From contig JBJOFG010000014.1 of assembly GCA_046048875.1 (NCBI GenBank), forward strand, positions 62,001 to 126,000: a stretch of 64,000 bases of DNA, in the 5' to 3' direction. The translations under genes and the position numbers were made by a program. Below the pieces are notes generated by a model. That model was not told the origin of the DNA, did not search any database, and saw only the letters and a list, made by a program, of their open reading frames with translations. Origin of the DNA: CAIZGX01 sp046048875. Lineage in GTDB: Bacteria > Bacteroidota > Bacteroidia > Flavobacteriales_D > Sanyastnellaceae. Positions 33,980 to 41,900 of the stretch are shown one piece after another. The stretch's first letter is position 1, and the number at the start of each line of letters is the position of its first letter.

Positions 33980-35008
33980 TCACATGACTTCAACACAAAT
34001 TTCTTTTGCGGTATGAAGTTGTCCAATAACAGCAATGGTTTCTTGGCGAAGAGCACAAAGTGCTTGCATTTCATTCAATGAATTTGCATCAAAGGTAACA
34101 AGTAATCCGCCCGATGTTTGCGGATCACAAAGCACCAACAATTGCTCGCCGTTCAAAGGACTTATTTTGGGTTGAATGTTTTGAAAATTCTTGGTGGTGA
34201 TATCCGGAAAAACGAATTGCCCAGCAGATCGCTTGGCCGATTCTAAAATTGGAATATCAGAATAGTTCAGCATTGCGCTGCAAGCACTTGCTTCACACAG
34301 TTCAATCAGATGTCCCGCTAATCCGAATCCTGTAATGTCGGTCATCGCATGAACCCCTTCAATCTTCGCGAATTCGGCACCAATGGAATTCACGTGTTTC
34401 ATGTGTTGAATGAATTCAGCCTTTTCTTCTTCAGATAACAATCCGCGCTTTCCCGCGGTGGAAGCGATTCCTAGACCAAGTGGTTTCGTAATGGCAATCA
34501 AATCTCCAACTTGAGCGCCGTTATTTTGTTTCAAATTTTTAATTGGTGCAAGTCCGTTGACCGACAATCCAAAGAAGGGCTCAGGGCTTTCAACGCTGTG
34601 TCCGCCTGCAATCTGAATTCCTACACTTGCACATGTTTCTTTCGCACCACGCATGACTTCTCCCGCAACCTCTGCTGGAAGTTTTTCCAACGGCCATCCT
34701 AAAATGGCGAGTGCCATGATGGGCTTTCCGCCCATGGCATAAATATCTGAAAGCGCATTCGCAGCCGCAATACATCCGAAGGTGTAAGCGTCGTCTACCA
34801 TGGGCATGAAAAAGTCTGTGGTTGAAAGCAGCGCTTCCGTTTCATTCAAAGCATAGGCAGCCGCATCGTCGTTGTTACCGTTGCCAATAAGCAGATTTAA
34901 ATCTACCTGTGATGCGCCACAATGGGCAAGTATTTTTGAAAGTTCAGCAGGTGCAATCTTGCATCCGCATCCAGATGCTTTGCTGAACTGTGTTAATGGA
35001 TAATTCAT
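33980..35008 (-). CDS. selD: Selenide, water dikinase SelD
   Basis: This 342-residue enzyme makes selenophosphate from selenide and ATP. The N-terminal active site SKASGCGCKIAP (about residues 9-20) has Cys at the position that is Sec in some homologues, and the conserved Lys. NGNNDDAAAYAL and GGHSVESPEPFFGLSVNGL are conserved ATP/metal-binding stretches, and DPQTSGGLLV appears near the C-terminus. It overlaps selU by four bases. No selA, selB, selC or SECIS-like element is visible, so in this window selenium use points only to tRNA selenouridine. Confidence 0.96.
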   Translation of the reverse strand: MNYPLTQFSKASGCGCKIAPAELSKILAHCGASQVDLNLLIGNGNNDDAAAYALNETEALLSTTDFFMPMVDDAYTFGCIAAANALSDIYAMGGKPIMALAILGWPLEKLPAEVAGEVMRGAKETCASVGIQIAGGHSVESPEPFFGLSVNGLAPIKNLKQNNGAQVGDLIAITKPLGLGIASTAGKRGLLSEEEKAEFIQHMKHVNSIGAEFAKIEGVHAMTDITGFGLAGHLIELCEASACSAMLNYSDIPILESAKRSAGQFVFPDITTKNFQNIQPKISPLNGEQLLVLCDPQTSGGLLVTFDANSLNEMQALCALRQETIAVIGQLHTAKEICVEVM

Positions 35009-36036
35009 GAAAGAAGTTTTTCTTTGGCTTCGATAATTTCTTCGAGTCCCGATGATTCGTTCAAGACTACATTTATAAATTTAGGTTGAAAGGCGAGCTT
35101 CTCACGGCCCAGGTCATAGGCTTTGTCGTAATAGTGCATGAGCAAATTCAACCATTCCGTTTTGTCCCCGTTTTCAATGGCTTCAATGGCTTTTTTATTG
35201 GCTTCCAATCCCATTCGTTTAGTAAGCAGTTTTGTTTTTTCAACCAATTCTTCATTTGAAAAGCAACCGTAGTTTTTCATTAAAAATTGAAAACGATTTT
35301 CGAAGGAAGGCTCTATTTCAATGCGCGGTGATTTGACTATTCGCGTGAAGATGGAGTCGGGTACTCGAATCTTTCCAATGAATCTACTTTCGTTTTCGTA
35401 CCAAATGGGTAGATTCTTTTTGAATTCGAAATGAAGCGCATGTGCGAGATTGTTTTCGAATTGTTCTTGCGACGGTTGTTCAGGTAATCCAAGCGATCCA
35501 AAGGCTGAACCTTTGTGATGGGCCAGGCCTTCCAGATCAATAACAGATTCCCCTTTTTTCTTCAAACCGAATAAACGTTCGGTTTTTTGTGATCCGGTTT
35601 TTCCTGAAAGAACAACAGAAGTGTGTTCACGAATAAATTTTTCAAGACACCAATTGCGGTAGCGTTTGTATCCGTCCTTCAGTCGAAGCACCTCAACGCC
35701 TTCCTTCGATAGTAAGTCGCTGAAAATTTGACTGCGCATTCCGCCACGCGCGCAGTAGATGACAATTTTATTTTCTTTGAGGTGTTTTCTCGCTTCAGCA
35801 ATGAGCTGTTCAAACAAAGGAGATACAAGTTTGTATCCCAATTCAACCGCAGAGTCTTTTCCTTCTTGTTTGTAGGAAGTGCCCACAAGAACTCGGTGTT
35901 CGTTGTTCAGTATGGGAATATTCACTGCACCCGGAATGTGTCCTGCTTCAAACTCTCCTTCACTGCGAACATCAATCCATTGAAGCTCTTGAAGAGGGAA
36001 CTCCAAATCGTCTAATTGAAAAAGGGAGTGACTCAT
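35005..36036 (-). CDS. selU: tRNA 2-selenouridine synthase SelU/MnmH
   Basis: This 343-residue enzyme exchanges sulfur for selenium in the wobble 2-thiouridine of tRNAs, using selenophosphate from SelD. An N-terminal rhodanese domain has the catalytic Cys in VIYCARGGMRSQ (about residue 94). A C-terminal P-loop domain begins with VVLSGKTGSQKTERLFG (about 140). In this loop the glycine normally before the Lys is Gln (GKTGSQKT). The next genes on the strand are coupled: rnr ends four bases inside its start and selD begins four bases inside its end. Apart from the P-loop change the protein looks complete. Confidence 0.93.
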   Translation of the reverse strand: MSHSLFQLDDLEFPLQELQWIDVRSEGEFEAGHIPGAVNIPILNNEHRVLVGTSYKQEGKDSAVELGYKLVSPLFEQLIAEARKHLKENKIVIYCARGGMRSQIFSDLLSKEGVEVLRLKDGYKRYRNWCLEKFIREHTSVVLSGKTGSQKTERLFGLKKKGESVIDLEGLAHHKGSAFGSLGLPEQPSQEQFENNLAHALHFEFKKNLPIWYENESRFIGKIRVPDSIFTRIVKSPRIEIEPSFENRFQFLMKNYGCFSNEELVEKTKLLTKRMGLEANKKAIEAIENGDKTEWLNLLMHYYDKAYDLGREKLAFQPKFINVVLNESSGLEEIIEAKEKLLS

Positions 36037-38162
36037 TTGTCTACCAAAATATAATCGAGTGTTCGTTGATCAATGTTTCCGTCTACCACAAGAATTTTTA
36101 TTTGGTCGCCCAATCTAAATTCATGCTTGCGTTTCAATCCGCGAACCACGTATTCATCGGGAGAGAAGGTGTAATTATCGCCTGTCATGGTATCCAACGG
36201 AATAAGCCCTTCGCATCGGGTTTCGTTCACTTCCGCATACATACCCCAATTCGCTAAACCGGAAATAGTGGCTTCGAAAATTTGACCTTTGCGTTCAAGC
36301 ATGTATTCCACTTGTTTGTATTTGATGCTTGCGCGTTCCGCTTCAGCGGTGCGTTTCTCCATGGCTGAAGAATGCTGGCAGTGAAGTTCGTATTCGTTCT
36401 CGTTCACCGGATTTCCATGATCGAGGTAATGTTGCAAAAGCCTATGTACCATCACATCTGGGAATCGTCGAATCGGAGAAGTGAAGTGTGTGTAGTAATC
36501 GAATGCCAATCCGAAGTGACCAATGTTGTGGGTGCTGTATTCTGCTTTTGCCATACTGCGAACAGCCATGGTACGAACGGATGATTCTTCGGGTTGTCCG
36601 TCTACCAATTCGATAATGGCTTTGATTTCATTTTGCTCTTCGGCACGACTCACCTTTGGCAATTTGTAACCGAGGTGTTTCAAAAATGTTTTTAGCGAAG
36701 AGATTTTTTCAGGACTTGGTTCGTCGTGAACGCGATACACAAATGGAAGCGTAATTCCATTCTTAGGATGACCAATGAAATAGGCCACTTCACGATTTGC
36801 GAGCAACATGAAGTCTTCAATCAACTGATTGGAATCTTTCATGCGCTTAATGAAAACACCTACGGGTTTTCCTTTTTCATCGAGTTGAAACTTCACTTCT
36901 TCTGAATCGAAATCGATACTTCCCGCAGCATATCTTTTCGCTCTTAATTTTTTCGCAATTCCATCGAGGTGAATAATTTCATCGGCGAAATCTCCACCTT
37001 TTCCTTCGATACGCTCTTGCGCTTCTTCGTAGGTGAATCTTCTGTCGGAATGAATAACAGTACGTCCGAACCAGCGACTGAGCACATCGCCGTTGTCATT
37101 CATTTCAAAGACTGCACTGAAACACAATTTGTCTTCGTTTGGACGAAGCGAACAAAGGAAGTTCGAAAGTTTTTCCGGAAGCATAGGAATGGTGCGGTCT
37201 ACCAAGTAAACACTGGTAGCGCGAAGTGTAGCTTCTTTGTCGATAAGCGACTTCGGTTGTACGTAATGACTCACGTCTGCAATGTGCACACCTACTTCTA
37301 AATGTCCATTTTCCAATTTGCGATAAGAAATCGCATCGTCGAAATCTTTCGCATCGAACGGATCAATGGTGAACGTTGGAATGCCACGCATATCGCGACG
37401 CTTGGCAATTTCTTCTTTTGTTATTTCCGAAGGAATGGCTTCTGCTTCGAGGTGAACCGCTTCAGGAAATTCAGTTGGTAAATCGAATTCCAAAATAATG
37501 GCATTCATTTCCACCAAGTGTGATCCCGGTTGTCCGAGAACTTGCACCACTTTACCAATTGGCTTGTGCTCAGGATTGTCCCACGAGATAAGCTCAATCG
37601 CTACTTTATCGTTTTGAATAGCGCCATGCAATTCATCTTTCGGAATGAAAAAATCGACATGTATTTTTTTGTCGGAAGGAATGAGGAACGCGTGTTCTTT
37701 GTAGCGTTCAATGGTTCCGACGTATAGTTTTTTTCTTCGCTCTACTACGCGAACGATTTTACCTGAAGGTCTTCGCTTGCGGGGGATGAGTTGTATTTCA
37801 ACCAAGTCACCGTTTAATGCGAATCCGGTTCTCCCTTTTTCAATTTCTACATCGTCTTGAATTCCTGGTACTGTGACGTATCCTTTTCCATAACGATTGA
37901 TTTCAATGGTTCCTTGAACCAAATTAGAAGGTGCGTTTTTTAAAATGTATTTTCCGCGTTCAACTTCTTTTAAGTTTCCGTTTTCTGCTTCTTCTAAAAG
38001 TATTTCGTAGATGAGTGTGCGAACGCCGGCATCTGAAATGCCCAATGCTGCGCTCACTTGTTTGTGATTCACAGCGGTTTCCGGAGCGCGCTCAAAGAGG
38101 TCAATGACTTCTTTTCTTAAGTCGCGTTTAAAATTTCCGAATTTGTTTTTTTTCTTTCCCAT
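36033..38162 (-). CDS. rnr: Ribonuclease R
   Basis: This processive 3'-5' exoribonuclease degrades structured RNA and acts in RNA quality control. The 709-residue frame from ATG 38162 shows a helix-turn-helix-like N-terminus (VSAALGISDAGVRTLIYEIL), cold-shock domains, the RNB catalytic core with TIDPFDAKDFDDAISY (about 262-277; four Asp ligands), VGVHIADVSHYV, and FTSPIRRFPDVMVHRLLQHY (about 560), and a C-terminal S1 domain. The longer start at 38186 adds eight residues without a domain and the shorter one has a better leader. It is first in an rnr-selU-selD set with four-base overlaps. Confidence 0.94.
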   Translation of the reverse strand: MGKKKNKFGNFKRDLRKEVIDLFERAPETAVNHKQVSAALGISDAGVRTLIYEILLEEAENGNLKEVERGKYILKNAPSNLVQGTIEINRYGKGYVTVPGIQDDVEIEKGRTGFALNGDLVEIQLIPRKRRPSGKIVRVVERRKKLYVGTIERYKEHAFLIPSDKKIHVDFFIPKDELHGAIQNDKVAIELISWDNPEHKPIGKVVQVLGQPGSHLVEMNAIILEFDLPTEFPEAVHLEAEAIPSEITKEEIAKRRDMRGIPTFTIDPFDAKDFDDAISYRKLENGHLEVGVHIADVSHYVQPKSLIDKEATLRATSVYLVDRTIPMLPEKLSNFLCSLRPNEDKLCFSAVFEMNDNGDVLSRWFGRTVIHSDRRFTYEEAQERIEGKGGDFADEIIHLDGIAKKLRAKRYAAGSIDFDSEEVKFQLDEKGKPVGVFIKRMKDSNQLIEDFMLLANREVAYFIGHPKNGITLPFVYRVHDEPSPEKISSLKTFLKHLGYKLPKVSRAEEQNEIKAIIELVDGQPEESSVRTMAVRSMAKAEYSTHNIGHFGLAFDYYTHFTSPIRRFPDVMVHRLLQHYLDHGNPVNENEYELHCQHSSAMEKRTAEAERASIKYKQVEYMLERKGQIFEATISGLANWGMYAEVNETRCEGLIPLDTMTGDNYTFSPDEYVVRGLKRKHEFRLGDQIKILVVDGNIDQRTLDYILVDK

Positions 38163-38215
38163 AATATTCTTCCGAAAGGTAACCATTCAAAAATGAAGTT
38201 GGCTGTATTTCCTGT

Positions 38216-38223
38216 TATTTTTG
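38216..38223 (+). promoter_or_regulatory. TATTTTTG -7 element of the GNAT gene
   Basis: A perfect TAnnTTTG match ends four bases before ATG 38228. The nearest TTG is 14 bases upstream, shorter than the usual spacer. Confidence 0.6.
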
Positions 38224-38227
38224 GAAT

Positions 38228-38731
38228 ATGAATGACTCAAAGTTTGAATTGCGATTGTTGGAAAGCGAAGAATTGAAAGTGGTGAAGGCATTGGCTTATG
38301 ACATTTGGCCACGTGTTTACGATTACATGATTTCTCAAGAGCAGATTAATTACATGCTTTCGATGATGTATGATTCAGACAAATTGAAGCAGCAGTGGTT
38401 GGAAGGAGTGAAGTTTGTTGTGTTGGAGGTGGAAGGTATTCCGCAAGGATTTGTGGCCTTTGAGGAAAAGGAAGAGTGCATTTTCCTTCAGAAATTGTAT
38501 TTGCGACCAGAGATGCACGGCAAGGGTTACGGAAAGAATATGCTTCAAGTGGTAATCGATTTCGCGCGAGACTCCAAAAAATCGAACATTGAACTTACCG
38601 TTAACCGCAATAACAAGTTTCTTAATTTCTATTTGAGCAATGGTTTTCAGATCAAAGAGGAGAAGGACTTCGACATTGGCGGCGGATATTTCATGAACGA
38701 TTACATTCTCTTACTACCCATCATCGCGTAG
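38228..38731 (+). CDS. GNAT-family N-acetyltransferase
   Basis: This 167-residue acetyltransferase shows the GNAT core: VVLEVEGIPQGFVAFEE (beta 3-4), ECIFLQKLYLRPEMHGKGYGKNML (acetyl-CoA loop R/Q-x-x-G-x-G/A equivalent at HGKGYG, about 97-102) and the late VNRNNKFLNFYLSNGF. The substrate is unknown; relatives acetylate amines, antibiotics or small peptides. It has its own promoter-like element four bases before the ATG. The stop codon TAG is formed inside the first unit of a mini-hairpin array, so the last residues (PIIA) are encoded by the repeat. Confidence 0.88.
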   Translation: MNDSKFELRLLESEELKVVKALAYDIWPRVYDYMISQEQINYMLSMMYDSDKLKQQWLEGVKFVVLEVEGIPQGFVAFEEKEECIFLQKLYLRPEMHGKGYGKNMLQVVIDFARDSKKSNIELTVNRNNKFLNFYLSNGFQIKEEKDFDIGGGYFMNDYILLLPIIA

Positions 38732-38828
38732 CGTCATCCACGAAGTGGTCATCCGGTACGGTCATCGCGCAGCGTCATCCACGAAGTGGTCATCCCATAG
38801 GGTCATCGCGCAGCGTCATTACGAAGTG
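38721..38828. repeat. Array of eight TCAT-spaced mini-hairpins (A-B-C order)
   Basis: Eight units of 13-15 bases follow one another without gaps. Each is TCAT plus a short inverted repeat with a three-base loop: CGC-GTA-GCG, CCAC-GAA-GTGG, CCG-GTA-CGG, CGC-GCA-GCG, CCAC-GAA-GTGG, CCC-ATA-GGG, CGC-GCA-GCG and a decayed TAC-GAA-GTG. The order A-B-C-A-B-C-A-B gives a 41-bp higher-order period. In the C units the stem sequence changes while pairing is kept (CCG/CGG to CCC/GGG). It starts inside the GNAT stop region and ends 23 bases before the promoter of the next gene. Confidence 0.85.
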
Positions 38829-38851
38829 TTGATTTGTTAACAGATTGTTCA

Positions 38852-38881
38852 TTTGTATAACCTTGGACTTCAGTATTTTTG
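38852..38881 (+). promoter_or_regulatory. Full promoter (TTTG-N18-TATTTTTG) of the MopE-type protein gene
   Basis: TTTG (38852-38855), an 18-base spacer and TATTTTTG (38874-38881) match the Bacteroidota -33/-7 consensus exactly. The element lies 31 bases before ATG 38913, leaving room for a leader. Confidence 0.75.
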
Positions 38882-38912
38882 TCTCTGAAACACCTCAACC
38901 AATATTTCATTT

Positions 38913-41900
38913 ATGAAACAAAAATTAGTTCGATTTTCAAGTCTCTTGAGTCTGCTTGTATCAGCCTTGTTTATAGCGACAAGTGCTATGGCTCAAACCA
39001 ATCCAACTCCACAGAGTTTGCCTTACACTCAAGATTTTAGTGCATACACGGGCTCTACTACTGCTTATCTACCAGGGTGGCAAGGTTGGACGATAGCGGG
39101 ATCTACATCCGCTGTTTCTTTTCCGACCGCCGCACCAAGCGGAAATCAAACTCAAGCTGCTGGTACAAATGCATCAACAGGCGGTAACGTTTATGATTTC
39201 AACGGGAAAATAGGATTCTTGAATACCGCATCGGCGTTAAAGAGTTTTTGTCTTTCGATCAATACAACTGGCTACACCTCAGTTCAAGTTTCATATGTAG
39301 CAGCTACGCAAAGAACTCAGTCTGCGGATCGAGTTGGAGCAATGGGGTTGCAATATCGTATCGGAAACACGGGTACTTTTATGGATGTTGGAACGTCATA
39401 TCAAAACATCAACACTGTTGCCAACCTTTCCGGTACAGGTTCTATAAACCCGAGTACAATTACTGTGAATCTGCCTGCTTCTTGCGATAACTTGCCAGAA
39501 GTTCAATTGCGTTGGGTATATAAAGAAGTTTCAGGTACAGGAGGACGTCCAAGTTTTTCTGTGGATGATGTAGCGGTTTCAGGAACTGTATATGTTGCGC
39601 CTACATTGTCATTTACAACTACTCCTTCTCCTTTCGATACGTTTTCAACGAATCAAGGAATTCCATCCGCTGTTCAATCAATCTTTGTAACGGGAGCGAA
39701 CTTGCAGGGTAATGTAATCGTAACAGCACCTGCTGGTTATGAAGTTTCTTCGGGAAGTGGATTTGGTTCTACAGCAACATTAACTCCGACTGGAGGTGCA
39801 CTTACGAATGCATTGGTTGAGATTCGAATTGCTGCTTCAGCGGCTGTAGGTTTTGTAACAGGAGATGTTTCTATCACAAGTTTGAACGCGCCAACCCAGA
39901 CCATTGCGGGTCTTTTGGGTATTGTGAACGCTTCTACTTTAACTTCTCAAACCATTTCTTTTACGCTGGCGTCACCAGTGACATACGGTGTTTCTCCGAT
40001 TACGCTTTCAGCCACAGCAACGTCAGGATTGCCTGTAACGTTCTCTTCTTCGAATACTTCTATAGCAACAGTTTCAGGAAATACCTTAACCATTGTGGGC
40101 GCTGGTTCAGTGACTATTACAGCGAACCAACCGGGCGATGCCACATACGCTGCAGCACCTGCAGTGAATCAATCTTTGGTTGTTGACCCAATCGCCTTAA
40201 CTGTTTCGGATGCTCAAGTAACTGACAAATATTATGACGGAGGTGTTGGTGCAGTGATAACGGGCACATTGGTCGGTGTTATCAATAGTGATGCAGTAAC
40301 GCTTGTGGGTGTTGGAAATTTTGCTGACCCTAACGTTGCCAATGGAATTTCTGTCACCTCGACGTCTCTTTTAATTGGAGCTCAGGCAAGCAATTACACC
40401 TTAATTCAGCCTACTGGTTTGACAGGTAATATTCTACCTGCTATACAAACCATAGCGTTCACGGTTGCTCCAATGGTTGTTGGAGATCCAGCTCAAACGT
40501 TAACATCGTCCTCAAACTTCTCTCCCTTTACTCCAACCTATACGTCTTCAAATACAGCAGTTGCAACTGTCGCAGGAAACGTTCTGACTGTCGTGGGGCC
40601 AGGAACAACGGACATTACTGTTACAAATCCGGGTGATGCCAACAATGCCACTGGAACTACAACTGTTACTTTAGTTGTGAGAACAGGTATTGCAAAATGG
40701 AATTACGAGTCGCTTGGTGTTCTTTCAACAAGTGGATCAGTTTACTCAGGACCAGCAGCAACGGTTGGTGTGAATGCTTCTGGTAGCAGCATGTCTGGAA
40801 ATCACGTGAGCGCTGCAAGTTCATGGATTAATTCAGGCGGAAACGGATCACTTACTTCATTAAGCGGAAACAACTGGGCTGTTGGTGATTACTATCAATT
40901 TCAAACGAGCACACTTGGCTTTAGTTCAGTATATGTCTCATTAGATCAAACTGGAAGTAATACAGGTCCACGTGATTTCCAATTGAGTTACAGCTTGGAT
41001 GGTACGAACTTCACAAACGTAGGTTCTGCCTATGCGCTAACCAATACAAATGCTTGGTCAACAACTTTATACAAACCAGAGCACACTCGCTCCTTTGATT
41101 TGTCCTCTATATCCGGAGTTGCAGGTCAGCCAATGGTATACTTCAGAGCAACAAACACATCGACAGTGTCTGTTTCTAACGCAATTGTTGGAACAGGCGG
41201 AACCAGCCGTGTCGATAACTTCAGCGTTTCTGGAACATTGTGTCCTGCGGAAGTTTGTAACGATGGCATTGACAACGATTGCGATGGGTTAATTGACGAG
41301 GGTTGCCCGACCATCAACTTAACCGGAAGCACTTCAGATTTCTGTCCTTCTTATTCGGGTTCTTTAACATTTACTTCAACCAACTTCACACAAGCGTATG
41401 ATGTGGTTGCATATTTAACTGCAGCGAACAGCACAACGTATTCGGCAGCGAATATCGTTGGTACCGCAACTGGAATCACTGGAACAACGGGTTCAATTAC
41501 AGTTACAATTCCGGGAGGAACAACAGGAGGAACAGATTACGCAATTATTTTAGTGGGTACTGAATCGGTAACGAACTACACTGCGACAGACGTTAATTTG
41601 AACACCAACGTAAATGCCATTTGTGCAGATTACGGTTGTTTGGACAACACTGCTTGTAACTACGATGCGTTGGCAAATATCTCTGATGGATCTTGTACCT
41701 ATGCCACAGCTTGGTACTTGAACGCAGACGGCGATGGCTACGCAGCCTCTTCAACATTGGCTTGTACAAATCCTGGCGCAGGATATTCCTCAACCGTTCT
41801 TCCAACCACCGATTGCGACGACACGAATGCGGCGATTAATCCAGGTGCAGTAGAGAACTTGTGCAACGGCATCGATGATAACTGTTCTACCGTTATTGAC

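Noticed and set aside
38721..38828. Rho-independent terminator for the GNAT gene
   Set aside because: Stems are only 3-4 bp, there are eight of them, and no T-run follows; it may still affect 3' ends but is not a standard terminator.
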